Source: an uncultured Flavobacteriaceae bacterium (GTDB lineage Bacteria; Bacteroidota; Bacteroidia; Flavobacteriales; Flavobacteriaceae). From it: a DNA stretch of 64,000 nucleotides. Location of the stretch: contig CAJJCA010000018.1 in assembly GCA_905182575.1 (NCBI GenBank), positions 62,001 to 126,000 on the forward strand. Reading direction: 5' to 3'. Below are positions 1-9,844 of the stretch, piece after piece. The notes below the pieces were generated by a model. It was not told the DNA's origin. It did not search any database and saw nothing but the letters and a program-made list of their open reading frames with translations. The position numbers were made by a program, and so were the translations under genes. The stretch's first letter is position 1. Each line of letters starts with the position of its first letter.

Positions 1-1
1 C

Positions 2-172
<171 letters not shown>

Positions 173-209
173 TCATCAAAATTTAATTCCTTAATTTACT
201 AAAAAAACA

Positions 210-1355
210 ATGAAAAAATTCTTTGCTTATTTGGGCTTTTTGCTGATTGTTGTTTTTTCGTTACTCTATATCTCCAAGTATGATTATATTTTAAAAGGGA
301 TTACTAAGATTTATTTTAAAGGTCATACGACTGCTTATTTGTCAGATTATCAAGCTTTTTCAAACCATACAGTTTCTGCTTCTTTAAATCCTCTTGTTGT
401 TATTGCAGGAGTACTATAACAAGGCAAGTGTTCCCAATGAACTGTCAGATTATCACAAAGAAAAAAAAACAGTTGCTTTTTTGATTTTTAAAAATGACAG
501 TATTTTTCATGAAAAGTATTTTGATGGATATGGTTTGGATTCAAAAAGCAATTCTTTTTCAATGGTTAAAAGTATGGTTTCGGCAATGTTAGGGAAAGCC
601 ATTGAAGAAGGGTATATTAAAAGTTTGGATCAACTTGTTCAAGATTTCATCCCTGAACTAAAAGGACCCTACGCAAGTCAGGTGACGGTTGGAGACCTCT
701 CCAGTATGGCTTCAGGTTTAAAATGGACTGAAAAATATTATTCTCCTTTCTCGGTCACTTCAGCTTCCTACTTTGTAGATGACTTAAATGGATTGCTTCT
801 CGATCAACCCATAGACATAATACCGGCCAAGACCTTCAATTATAAAAGTGGGAGCCACACAATTGTTGGGTTTGGTGATTAAAAACGCCACAAAAAAATC
901 TTTAAGTGACTACCTTACTGAAAAATTCTGGCAACCTCTAGGAGCAGAACACGATGCCGTCTGGCAAATAGACAGTGAGGAAAAAGCAATGGAAAAAGCT
1001 TATTGTTGTTTGGCTTCAAATGCTCGAGATTTTGCTAGGTTTGGAAAACTTTATAAGGACCATGGAAAGGTGGAACGGAAAACAAATTTTGGATTCGACT
1101 TTTATTGCAAAATCATTGAAGCCCCGCTTTGAAGAAAGTCCAGAATATGGCTATGGTTGGTGGCTCAACGAATTTGAGGGGGAAAAGATTTTCATGATGC
1201 GCGGTCACCTAGGTCAGTATGTTATTGTCCTCCCAGAAAAGAACTTAATGGTCGTAAGACTAGGTCATCTTAACGATGAAATTAATAATGTGGGATCCCT
1301 TAAAAAGGATATTTTTATTTATCTTAAGGCTGCGTTGGAAATGAACCACTTTTAA
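210..1355 (+). CDS. Serine hydrolase (beta-lactamase/class C PBP family), frameshifted
   Basis: A membrane-anchored or exported serine hydrolase of the beta-lactamase/transpeptidase-like fold. Residues 1-22 form a hydrophobic N-terminal segment after MKK. The SxxK nucleophile motif is seen as SMVK, followed by a YKSG tyrosine motif and a late HLGQ stretch in the position of the third motif. The sequence resembles the 6-aminohexanoate-dimer hydrolase/EstB-like branch, not true antibiotic-resistance enzymes. Three frameshifts (about 395-410, 855-866 and 1080-1090) divide it into four frames, and joining them gives about 380 residues, normal for the family. Its natural substrate cannot be told from sequence. 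It lies 38 bases after hemB and 22 bases before the ABC gene. Confidence 0.75.
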
Positions 1356-1377
1356 CTCAAAATGAAATTATTAGTGT

Positions 1378-3055
1378 ATGATGAGTAAGAAACCGCTGTT
1401 GACGCTAAATAAATTGGGGATAACTGTTGGAGAAAAAGAACTTTTAAAAGACATTTCTTTTGAGGTTTTTCCAAATGAAATCGTTGCCATTGTTGGTGAG
1501 TCGGGTAGTGGGAAGTCGCTCACTGCACTTTCAATTGCAGGGCTTTTACCGGAGACCAAATTGAATGTTACTAGCAAACAATTACTATTTAATAATGAAT
1601 CCCTAGAGGGGCTTTCTGAAAGTGAGTGGCAAAAAATAAGAGGGAACAAAATCGGGATGATTTTTCAAGAACCACAATCGAGCCTTAACCCCAGCATGAA
1701 ATGTGGTATTCAAGTTATGGAAATGCTCAATCAGCACACACAAGATAACGCAGAGAATAAGAAAAACAAAGTTTTAGCGTCTTTTGAGCAAGTTTATCTG
1801 GATAATCCTGAGCGTATTTTTAATGATTCGGGAAATAAGCTGAGTGGAGGGCAAAAACAAAGAGTAATGATCGCCATGGCATTGATTTGTAATCCTCAAT
1901 TGTTGATTGCAGATGAGCCTACTACCGCCCTTGATGTCACAGTACAAAAAGAAATAATTAGTCTGATCATAGAGCGACAAAAGGCCAACAAGATGAGTGT
2001 TTTATTTATCTCACACGACTTGACGCTTGTTTCCCAATTGGCTGATAGAGTGCTGGTAATGTATCAAGGCGAAATCGTTGAAAGCGGAACAGTTACTGAA
2101 GTTTTTAATGCTCCTAAAGAAGCTTATACACGTGGATTATTGCATGCACGTCCAAATGCAAAAATAAGACTCAAGCGACTGCCTACAATCGCTGATTTTA
2201 TCAATGAGGAAAAACAAACCGATGAAGTTGGTGAAAATGTAAGAAAAAAGAGACACGAAGAAATATATTCTGTACCCCCCTTGCTTCAAGTAAAAGATTT
2301 GAAAAAAAGAGCATGTACTTTCTGTTGGCTTGTTTAAAAAAAATAAATATTTAAAAGCAGTACAGGGCGTAAGTTTTGATTTATTTAAAGGAGAAACATT
2401 GGGTTTGGTCGGTGAATCTGGGTGTGGAAAATCAACCCTAAGTCGCGCACTGATTTATTTAGATCCTCCCACCGAGGGGAGCATTCTGTTTCAAGGGAAA
2501 GAGTTAAGCAGCATGACTTCCGAGCAAATTAGATCGATTCGAAAGGACATTCAGTTTGTTTTTCAAGACCCCTATTCAGCATTACATCCTCTTAAAAAAA
2601 TAGGTCAAGCGATTGCCGAACCCCTTCAGGTTCATCAAATAACCCTTGGTTCGAAGGAAACCAAAATCCGTGTTTTGGAGTTACTGGAAGCGGTAGGGCT
2701 AGCGGCCAGTTTTTATGAAAGGTATCCTCACGAATTGTCTGGAGGACAACGCCAAAGAATTGTAATCGCCAGAGCATTGGCGACTGAGCCGAAGTTAATT
2801 ATCTGCGATGAAGCAGTTGCTGCATTGGACATTTCTGTTCAAGCTCAGGTACTCAATCTTTTAAATGATTTAAAGGAACAATTCGATTTATCCTATCTGT
2901 TTATTTCTCATGATTTAAATGTTGTTAAATACATGTCAGACAAAATCATGGTCATGCAAAATGGACTTTTGGTTGAATATGGAGAAGCTGATGATCTTTA
3001 TATTAATCCAAAAAAAACTTATCACCAAATAACTCATTGGTCGCTTCCACGCTGA
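1378..3055 (+). CDS. Peptide-type ABC transporter, two fused ATPase domains (YejF/GsiA-like), frameshifted
   Basis: A tandem ATP-binding protein of the oligopeptide/dipeptide importer class, which would power an inner-membrane permease not present in this window. Domain 1 has Walker A GESGSGKS, signature LSGGQKQR and Walker B LLIADEP. Domain 2 has Walker A GESGCGKS, signature LSGGQRQR and Walker B LIICDEA. A post-signature OppF-type C-terminal region follows domain 1. A single frameshift near 2305-2325, between the domains, splits it. The second frame resumes with the KNKYLKAVQGVSF start typical of DppF-like domains. The total of about 558 residues matches YejF-type fusions. The start could be either of two adjacent ATGs (1378 or 1381). 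Confidence 0.88.
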
Positions 3056-3328
3056 TGTTGAAACACGAAGGCTTAGAGCATGAAAAGTTGCAAGTTTTAA
3101 ACGCAATTTTCGACTGTTTAAAATTATGTTTATTATTTATTTTAAATATTATACTTCTTTGAATTTAGTATTAACTATAGCCATTGTTGGCAAATCGTTT
3201 TTACTCTTTTTATTGTAGATGGCTGCACTATCAAATAGAGGGTTCTTATGATATTATTAAAGGTAACGTTCTCATGAGCCTCTGGTGAATTGCTGTCGGT
3301 CTCAAAGCGTTTGTTAGAGCACCCATTC

Positions 3329-4267
3329 TCACTTCTCTCTCAGTAGTTGCATGAGACGCCGTGGGTGATCCGTATAGATTCGGTCAACACCCATACTCAG
3401 AAGCGTCTTAGTTCTCGCCGGGTCATTTACTGTCCATGCCCCAATCTCAAGTCCGGCTTCATGTATCTTATCCACCTTTGCCTTTGTGACGCCAAAGTGA
3501 TTGATCACAATCGATTCAAACCCTTCCTTTTGAGCAATCTTAAGATCCTCATCAATATTCGTGTCAGCCGGACGATCCCAAAATACTGGGATTAACTTTG
3601 CTTCTTTCTTCACCTCCTTCATTTTATGCAGACTACCATCGTTGAACCCAACCCATGGTTCGGCATTCAGTTTTTTGATCATTGCGATGGTCTCTTTAAC
3701 ACAATTCGCTTTAGGCTGGATCGATAAGCGCGTCTCGTTTTGCTGCATGATTAAACGGATGATATCCGACAGTAAAGGAACACTTAAAGACGAGTATTCT
3801 TTTAACGTGAGTTTTTTACGTATTCGAAATTCATGGGCCACATCGACTGATTTCAACTCTTCAAAAGTGACCTCAGATACCTGGAGATTCCGATTGCCAA
3901 CTCTGCTTGTAGTAGCGTCGTGAATCACGACAATTTGACCATCCTTTGTCTTATGAATATCAAGCTCAATCCAATCGACTCCGAGAGAAAGTGCGCTCTT
4001 GAATGCAGGAATTGTGTTCTCTGGATAATCGGCAGAATTACCTCTGTGAGCCGTGGCGCCATTGTGTACAAAATTATGATCCCCTGAAGATTTGCAACCC
4101 ATAAATACACTTATTATCACCATTAAAAAATATCGAATCCCTTTTCCCAAATCTTTAGATTGTATTTTAAAAAATAGAAATCCTGCCGGAACCAGAACAA
4201 ATGTCACCATGGGTAATAACCAACTCACATTCTGTATACTTTTTAATAAAACCATATCTAAATACAT
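3329..4267 (-). CDS. Glycerophosphodiester phosphodiesterase family protein
   Basis: Hydrolyses glycerophosphodiesters to glycerol-3-phosphate and an alcohol. The GDPD domain runs from about residue 70 to the end: HRG...ENT with the metal-binding ELD (WIELDIHKTKDG) and the catalytic IHD (VIHDAT), and the late GAWTVND and YTDHP motifs. The N-terminus is odd: two hydrophobic segments precede a second one ending FMGCKSS, which is a good lipobox. The protein could therefore be a lipoprotein starting at an internal methionine, or a membrane-anchored form starting at 4267. The gene stands alone, flanked by 273 bases to the ABC gene (convergent) and nearly 500 bases upstream. Confidence 0.88.
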   Translation of the reverse strand: MYLDMVLLKSIQNVSWLLPMVTFVLVPAGFLFFKIQSKDLGKGIRYFLMVIISVFMGCKSSGDHNFVHNGATAHRGNSADYPENTIPAFKSALSLGVDWIELDIHKTKDGQIVVIHDATTSRVGNRNLQVSEVTFEELKSVDVAHEFRIRKKLTLKEYSSLSVPLLSDIIRLIMQQNETRLSIQPKANCVKETIAMIKKLNAEPWVGFNDGSLHKMKEVKKEAKLIPVFWDRPADTNIDEDLKIAQKEGFESIVINHFGVTKAKVDKIHEAGLEIGAWTVNDPARTKTLLSMGVDRIYTDHPRRLMQLLREK

Positions 4268-4532
4268 CTGATTTTTGTTAATCGCAAAATTATTCTTATT
4301 TATCTTTCAATGTTTGCCAACTTGTTATATGGGGAGACCAAACTTCCTGTTTATAGGTCTCTGGTTCTGGATAACAGGAATTTTGTTTTTGTTTAACATT
4401 TTAATTTAAATATAATGAAATAGACTATAAAGAGGCATTAAACTTTTTTTCAATACTATTTTGGACTGGTCTTATAATCACTGGGAGATCTTCTCTTAAT
4501 CTTTGAGGGTGTTTGAACGAAGTCTTTTAATT

Positions 4533-4570
4533 AAAAAACGGCTACACTTTATAAAAGTATAACCGTTTTA
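4533..4570 (-). terminator. Stem-loop with T-tract, probable terminator
   Basis: AAAACGG at 4534-4540 pairs with CCGTTTT at 4563-4569, and an inner ACTTT/AAAGT stem surrounds an AT-rich loop. Read on the minus strand the stem is followed by a run of six T residues, so it would end transcripts of the aldo/keto reductase operon, although it lies about 190 bases after that stop codon. The plus-strand side has a weaker T-run, so it may act in both directions. Confidence 0.5.
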
Positions 4571-4623
4571 TTGTTACTATGTAGATAACTTAAGTTTAAA
4601 TATCTGATTCATTATTTAATAAA

Positions 4624-4692
4624 GTGAAAAATATTTATTTTCTAACAATAATTTTACCACTCTTTGTATTTGCTCAAAATGAACTAATTTGA
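4624..4692 (+). pseudogene. Orphan signal-peptide start of a secreted protein (remnant)
   Basis: A GTG-initiated frame of 22 codons reads VKNIYFLTIILPLFVFAQN then three codons and a stop. A lysine, a hydrophobic core and an FAQ cleavage-like end are the classic flavobacterial signal peptide. Nothing recognisable follows, so this looks like the beginning of a secreted-protein gene whose body has been deleted. It may also be chance in AT-rich DNA. Confidence 0.3.
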
Positions 4693-4756
4693 GAAAGTTG
4701 ATTTTATCTTATATAAGTGGGGGCGCAGTAGTTTTTTTAAGGCGCTGGATCTGGAA

Positions 4757-5773
4757 TTATATTATGAATGGCTCAATCTCTTTTAAAATCTCTTCAGAAA
4801 GTGTGATCTCGTGACTGTCGATATTTTCTTTAAGTTGTTCAATTTTGGTAGCACCAATAATATTACTTGTAACAAAAGGTCGATCGTTTACAAAAGCCAA
4901 CGACATTTGAGTAATCGACATGTTGTTATCTGCCGCCAATTGAGCATACATCTCTGTTGCCCGATTTGACTGTTCACTGCTGAATCTCGAAAAGTTAGGG
5001 AATAGTGTAACCCTTCCATCTGCAGGTTTTTTCCCATTGAGATATTTTCCTGAGAGCACTCCAAACCCAAGTGGGGAATAAGCCAAGAGCCCTACATTAT
5101 CTCGATGACAAATTTCAGCACTACCTATTTCGAAAAGGCGATTGAGAAGAGAATAAGGGTTTTGAACCGTACATATTTTTGTAGCATTACTTTTAGAAGC
5201 TGCTAAAAACCGCATGATGCCCCAAGCATTTTCATTTGAAAGTCCAATATGTCGAATCTTACCTGCTTTAATGTTATCATGAAGCGCGTCAAGAACTGTT
5301 TCAAAATTTTCAATCCAAGGATCGTTTTCGTCGTATTTAAATCCTCTTTGTCCAAAAGTATTGGTTTTTCTTTCCGGCCAATGGAGTTGAAAAAGATCAA
5401 TATAATCGGTTTGTAATCTTTTTAAACCTTTGTCAATGGCACTGTCAATGTGTTCTTTTCTAAAGCTTAAATCTTCCCGAATGTGTTTTGTGTATTCTCC
5501 TGGTCCGGCGACCTTAGAGGCCAAAATGACTTTATCCCGATTTCCAGTTTTTTTAAACCATGATCCAATGATACGATCTGTTTCTCCCTGTGTTTTTGCA
5601 TTGGCAGGAACGGGATAGAGCTCGGCGGTGTCAAAAAAATTCACACCATTGTCTATAGCATAATCCATTTGCTCATGTCCATCTGCTTCTGTGTTTTGAT
5701 TGCCAAAGGTCATTGTGCCCAAGCAAATTTTACTCACTTTTATGTCCGTATTTGGAATTGTATTCTGATGCAT
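4757..5773 (-). CDS. Aldo/keto reductase (Tas/YghZ-like)
   Basis: NADP-dependent oxidoreductase of the aldo/keto reductase superfamily, probably cytoplasmic. Visible features are the N-terminal KVSKICLGTMTFG strand, the catalytic Asp and Tyr in FFDTAELYP, Lys in ASKVAG, and His in LFQLHWPER. The cofactor-binding C-terminal part has the usual NVGLLAYSPLGFGVLSGKY and an IIGATKIEQL segment. At about 338 residues it matches the Tas subgroup. The start at 5773 (MHQNTIPNT) is chosen because the ATG lies one base after the stop of the upstream OmpA gene. A TTG further upstream would overlap that gene. Its substrate is unknown. Confidence 0.92.
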   Translation of the reverse strand: MHQNTIPNTDIKVSKICLGTMTFGNQNTEADGHEQMDYAIDNGVNFFDTAELYPVPANAKTQGETDRIIGSWFKKTGNRDKVILASKVAGPGEYTKHIREDLSFRKEHIDSAIDKGLKRLQTDYIDLFQLHWPERKTNTFGQRGFKYDENDPWIENFETVLDALHDNIKAGKIRHIGLSNENAWGIMRFLAASKSNATKICTVQNPYSLLNRLFEIGSAEICHRDNVGLLAYSPLGFGVLSGKYLNGKKPADGRVTLFPNFSRFSSEQSNRATEMYAQLAADNNMSITQMSLAFVNDRPFVTSNIIGATKIEQLKENIDSHEITLSEEILKEIEPFII

Positions 5774-5774
5774 C

Positions 5775-6671
5775 TTAATCAATAGACTTTAAAAGTTGTG
5801 TGATTTCATCTAGTTTTGGACTTAGCACCACTTCAATTCTTCTGTTGATTGCACGTCCATCTTTAGAGGAGTTTGGTGCTACTGGCAGGAATTCTCCACG
5901 ACCGGCAGCAGTAAGGTTTTGAGGTAAAATATCTTTATGTGCCAAAAGAAGTGTGACAATTGAAGTCGCTCTTTTGGTAGATAAGTCCCAGTTTCCTTTT
6001 AGAGGACCCTTGCCTTGGTAAGGAACATTGTCCGTATGACCTTCAATCAAAATAGAAACATCAGGGTTATCCGCCAGCACTTTTCCTAGACTTGAAATGG
6101 CCTTTTTACCTTCAGATTCTACTTCCCAGCTCCCGGATTTAAACAATAATTTGTTTTCCATAGAAACATATACTTTACCGTCTCTTGCCTCAACAGTAAG
6201 GCCTTTGTCTTCAAAATTCAACAAGGCATCAGCAAGTGTTTTTTTGAGCATTTGCATGGCTTCTTGCTGATTCGAGATTAAGGTTTCTAGTTCTTCAACG
6301 CGAGTAATACGCTCCTCAAGTTCGTTTTCCCTTTCACCAATTTTTTGAAGTAATAACTCATTCTCAGCAATTCGCTCTTTTAATTCACTATCACTATTTT
6401 CTGCCAAAGCATCATAGGAATTTTGTAATAGTTCGAGTTTTTCAATATTACTTTTTAAGGCTACTTGCTCATTTTCCAAATCAGTATTAAGATCAAAAAG
6501 TTTGCTTTCCAAATCCGCCAAATTTTTGGTAAGGACACCATTTACGATTAGTTGTTCGTTGTAATCTCCTTTCAGCGATGCGTATCTTGACTCCAAGTCA
6601 TTGAAAACTTTAGAAGACACACATCCTGTTAGCGTTAAAACTAACAGTGATAAGAATAAATATTTTTTCAT
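5775..6671 (-). CDS. OmpA-family lipoprotein with coiled-coil
   Basis: Outer-membrane or periplasm-facing lipoprotein that binds peptidoglycan. Residues 1-17 are a lipoprotein signal ending LTGC. About residues 20-160 are a charged, heptad-rich region (LESKLFDLNTDLENEQ and similar) likely to form a long coiled coil. Residues 170-290 form an OmpA-like domain with ILIEGHTDN, the NWDLSTKRA helix and GRAINRRIEVVL, which hold the diaminopimelate-contacting Asp and Arg. The layout matches flavobacterial OmpA/MotB-type envelope proteins that sit beside housekeeping genes. It is preceded by xth with a seven-base gap and followed by the reductase with a one-base gap, so the three probably share a transcript. 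Confidence 0.9.
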   Translation of the reverse strand: MKKYLFLSLLVLTLTGCVSSKVFNDLESRYASLKGDYNEQLIVNGVLTKNLADLESKLFDLNTDLENEQVALKSNIEKLELLQNSYDALAENSDSELKERIAENELLLQKIGERENELEERITRVEELETLISNQQEAMQMLKKTLADALLNFEDKGLTVEARDGKVYVSMENKLLFKSGSWEVESEGKKAISSLGKVLADNPDVSILIEGHTDNVPYQGKGPLKGNWDLSTKRATSIVTLLLAHKDILPQNLTAAGRGEFLPVAPNSSKDGRAINRRIEVVLSPKLDEITQLLKSID

Positions 6672-6678
6672 TTCTTAA

Positions 6679-7443
6679 TTAATTTAAATTTAATTCTACT
6701 CCAACTGGACAATGATCTGAATGTTTTGCCTCTGGAAGTATGTAGGATCTTGTAATATTATCCTTAAGGTTTTCACTCACTAAGTTGTAATCAATTCTCC
6801 ACCCTTTGTTGTTATTTCGGGCATTGGCACGATAGCTCCACCAACTGTAGTGATGGGGGTCAGGATTTAGATAACGGAACGAATCAATAAATCCACTGTT
6901 CATGAATTGATCAATCCACGCCCTTTCTTCGGGAAGAAAACCAGAAACTTTTTTATTTCTAACAGGATCGTGAATGTCAATGGCTTCATGACAAATATTA
7001 TAATCACCACATATGACCAAATTAGGCTGCGATTTTTTTAATTCATCAATATAATTTTTAAAATCTGCCATGAATTGAAACTTGTATTTCAACCGGTCAA
7101 TATTTGTTCCAGAAGGCAGGTAGAGACTTATCACTGAAACTTTATCAAAATCGGCGCGGATTACTCTTCCTTCAAAGTCAATGTGATCAATTCCAGTTCC
7201 AAAAGTAATTTTTTTAACTTTTTTCTTAGTCAATATTGCAACGCCACTGTACCCTTTTTTTTGGGCAGAATGCCAATAGTGTTGGTAGCCTAATTCCTCA
7301 AAAACTGAAGTTTCTACCTGCGACTCCATTGCTTTTATTTCTTGAAGACAAATGACGTCGGGTTGAGCGGCATCTAACCAATCGGAAAAACCCTTGTTGA
7401 GGGCGGCACGAATTCCGTTAACATTATAGGAAAGGATTTTCAA
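6679..7443 (-). CDS. xth: Exodeoxyribonuclease III (AP endonuclease)
   Basis: Mg-dependent 3'-5' exonuclease and apurinic endonuclease for base excision repair. The endonuclease/exonuclease/phosphatase fold is evident from KILSYNVNGIRAA at the N-terminus, VICLQEIKA with the metal-binding Glu, LVICGDYNICHEAIDIHD with the catalytic Asp and Asn, YSWWSYR, WRIDYNLV, and the C-terminal SDHCPV with the catalytic Asp-His. Its 254 residues are typical. The only start in position is TTG at 7443, since no ATG is near. This may be a true alternative start or a one-base error. Confidence 0.95.
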   Translation of the reverse strand: MKILSYNVNGIRAALNKGFSDWLDAAQPDVICLQEIKAMESQVETSVFEELGYQHYWHSAQKKGYSGVAILTKKKVKKITFGTGIDHIDFEGRVIRADFDKVSVISLYLPSGTNIDRLKYKFQFMADFKNYIDELKKSQPNLVICGDYNICHEAIDIHDPVRNKKVSGFLPEERAWIDQFMNSGFIDSFRYLNPDPHHYSWWSYRANARNNNKGWRIDYNLVSENLKDNITRSYILPEAKHSDHCPVGVELNLN

Positions 7444-7467
7444 TACTTATTTTTTACTAAGATAAAA

Positions 7468-7503
7468 AATCAAAGCTCTTAGAAAGAATCAAAGTCTTAG
7501 AAA
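7468..7503. repeat. Two tandem copies of a 16-17-base motif
   Basis: AATCAAAGCTCTTAGAA (7468-7484) is followed after two bases by AATCAAAGTCTTAGAA (from 7487). The copies differ by one base insertion. They lie in the short gap between glyS and xth. The function is unknown. It may be a local duplication of a regulatory site or of a sequence by slippage. Confidence 0.5.
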
Positions 7504-7509
7504 ATGATT

Positions 7510-9049
7510 TTAAAGCTGTTTTAGAAAATGTTTCACATCTAGTTTCTCTTTCAACAAGTCCGAAAGTTGATCGATTGCTATACGTTCCTGTTTCATTGAG
7601 TCCCTTTCTCTGAGGGTTACGGTTTGATCTTCTAAGGTTTGATGATCTACGGTAATGCAATAAGGGGTTCCCAGCGCATCTTGTCTTCGGTACCTTCTTC
7701 CTACAGCATCTTTTTCATCATATGCAACGTCCATGTCCCATTTGAGTTGACTCACAATTTCACGCGCGATTTCAGGAAGTCCATCTTTTTTAATCAATGG
7801 AAAAACAGCCAGTTTAGTCGGTGCCAAAATTTTTGGTAATTTTAAAACCGTTCTTGTTGAACCATCTTCAAGTGTTTCTTCCTGCAATGAATTAGAGAAA
7901 ATCGCCAAAAACATTCGGTCTAAACCAATCGAAGTTTCCACTACGTAGGGGACATAATTTTCGTTCTTTTCATGATCAAAATATTGAAGCTTTTTACCTG
8001 CAAATTCTTCGTGACTTTTTAGATCAAAATCAGTTCTGGAATGAATTCCTTCGAGTTCTTTAAAACCAAATGGGAATTTAAATTCTATATCAGAAGCTGC
8101 ATCAGCATAATGGGCTAATTTTTCATGATCATGGAAGCGATAATTTTCACTACCCATCCCCAAAGATAAATGCCAATTCAATCTTTTTTCCTTCCATTTT
8201 TCGTACCACTCTTTTTGAGTCCCAGGTTGAATGAAAAATTGCATTTCCATTTGTTCAAACTCACGCATCCTGAAGATAAATTGACGGGCAACAATCTCGT
8301 TTCTAAAAGCTTTTCCTGTCTGAGCGATTCCAAAAGGAAGTTTCATTCTTCCTGATTTTTGAACATTTAAAAAATTGACAAAAATCCCTTGCGCTGTTTC
8401 CGGTCTTAAATATAAATCCATGGCAGAATCTGCCGAAGCACCCAATTTTGTGCCAAACATTAGGTTAAATTGTTTTACATCTGTCCAATTTCTAGAGCCA
8501 GATTCTGGACAAGCAATTTCTAATTCTTCAATCAAAGCCTTTACATCCTCTAGATTTTCTGCCTGTAAACTTCCCCAGTCTTTTCAAGATGGCATTTGCT
8601 TTTTCCTGATAGTCTTTAACACGCGTGTTTGTGTTTACAAACTCTTTTTTATTGAAAGCGTCTCCAAAACGTTTACTGGCTTTGGCAATTTCTTTCTCGA
8701 TTTTACCTTCGATTTTAGCGACATAGTCTTCCACTAACACATCAGCACGGTATCTTTTCTTGGAATCTTTATTGTCAATTAAAGGATCGTTAAACGCATC
8801 AACATGCCCTGAAGCTTTCCAAGTGGTTGGGTGCATTAATATAGAAGCATCAATTCCTACAATGTTTTCGTTGAGTTGAACCATTGCTTTCCACCAGTAT
8901 TGGCGGATGTTATTTTTTAATGCAGCGCCATTTTGACCGTAATCATAAACTGCACTTAGTCCGTCATATATTTCGCTTGAAGGGAAGATAAATCCATACT
9001 CTTTGGCATGAGATATAACTTTTTTAAAAATCTCTGATTGTTGTGTCAT
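7510..9049 (-). CDS. glyS: Glycine--tRNA ligase (single-chain alpha2 type), frameshifted
   Basis: Charges tRNA-Gly and is essential. It is a class II synthetase of the homodimeric type: motif 1 region near FPSSEIYDGLSAVYDYG, the RPETAQGIFVNF segment, motif 2 region FRNEIVARQFIFRMREFEQ, motif 3 near VVETSIGLDRMFL, and the C-terminal anticodon-binding domain beginning KLAVFPLIKKDG. Joined, the gene encodes about 512 residues, as expected. One frameshift around 8535-8570 breaks it after AILKRLG. The other frame supplies SLQAENLEDVKALIEELE without loss of sequence, so a one-base error is far more likely than a dead gene. Confidence 0.95.
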
Positions 9050-9053
9050 CTGA

Positions 9054-9061
9054 CAAAAATA
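9054..9061 (-). promoter_or_regulatory. -7 element TATTTTTG of the glyS promoter
   Basis: On the minus strand TATTTTTG matches the Bacteroidota -7 consensus TAnnTTTG. The last G lies four bases before the glyS ATG, so the transcript would begin at or next to the start codon. Confidence 0.55.
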
Positions 9062-9120
9062 ATCCTTTTTCGTATTTTTAAAGAGGCCTTATCTGTTTTT
9101 CCATTAAAAATTTAACTGTT

Positions 9121-9808
9121 TCTACATTTAAAGAATTTTTTTCACTTTTTTTTCCTCGGATATGTCCTGGCTATTTGAAGTCATTAACGGCATATGAGAA
9201 ATGTATTTGCACCCAATGTCAGTTGTCAATGCCATTGACAAATTTTCATTTAAATTCTAACAATGAGCTTTGGCAAAGACTCAATCAACAACTCCCTTTG
9301 GAATTTTCAGTGCCATGTTTTTCTTTCAGAAGGACAGTCTTGTTGAATCAATGATTTATCAATTGAAGTATAAAGGTCAACAAGAAATCGGGACATTTTT
9401 AGGGAATTGGATGGGTAGTTATTTAAAAGAGTCAAATATTTTTTCTGAAATTGATGGATTCATTCCGGTGCCATTTCACCCCAAAAGATTTAAAAAAAGA
9501 GGTTACAATCAGGTGAGCTGTTTTTCAAAAGCCTTGGCAGATAAATTAGAAGTTCCCTTAGTTGAGGATTATGTTTATCGAAATAAAAACACAAAACAGT
9601 TTGCGCACTTTGTTAAAAGTAATCGTTGGGAAGAAGTCAAAGACGCTTTTTCGGTCAATTTTGAGTCAAAACATGAGAAGGACGTAATTGACTCTTAATA
9701 GATGATGTGATTACCACCGGAGCAACACTTGTAAGTTGTGGGAAAATAATATTAAAACAAAGTAAAGGACGTTTGAGCATTGTCAAGCTAGCCCCTAGGT
9801 TGTCTTGA
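9121..9808 (+). CDS. comF: ComF family phosphoribosyltransferase-like protein, frameshifted
   Basis: ComF-type protein, a family linked to DNA uptake and repair and built on a type I phosphoribosyltransferase fold. The first frame gives FFPRICPGY and YEKCICTQCQLSMPLTNFH, a zinc-ribbon-like start. The middle frame gives MIYQLKYKGQQEIG, GFIPVPFHPKRFKKRGYNQ and a KQFAHF segment. The third frame gives LLIDDVITTGATL, the PRPP-binding loop, and ends at the TGA at 9806-9808. Frameshifts lie near 9310-9350 and 9690-9700. No ATG opens the first frame, so the left boundary is approximate. One Cys of the expected first CxxC pair reads as Tyr (CPGY), possibly an error. Confidence 0.8.
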
Positions 9809-9844
9809 TAATATTGCTTTATTTTGCCTTAATAATTATAGTTG

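Larger units (their letters stand above)
4268..4756. other. Long intergenic region with terminator and a signal-peptide remnant
   Basis: This 489-base stretch holds no full gene. It contains a stem-loop at 4533-4570 and a 22-codon frame at 4624-4692 that looks like the start of a secreted-protein gene (both listed separately). The remainder is AT-rich and I see nothing else that I can support. Confidence 0.5.

Noticed and set aside
210-1355. Serine hydrolase as an antibiotic-resistance beta-lactamase
   Set aside because: Motif spacing and surrounding sequence fit general serine hydrolases/esterases. No KTG motif typical of class C resistance enzymes is seen.
3055-3165. Short open frame after the ABC gene (MLKHEGLEHEK start)
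   Set aside because: No family match, low-complexity hydrophobic end, and no promoter or conserved context.
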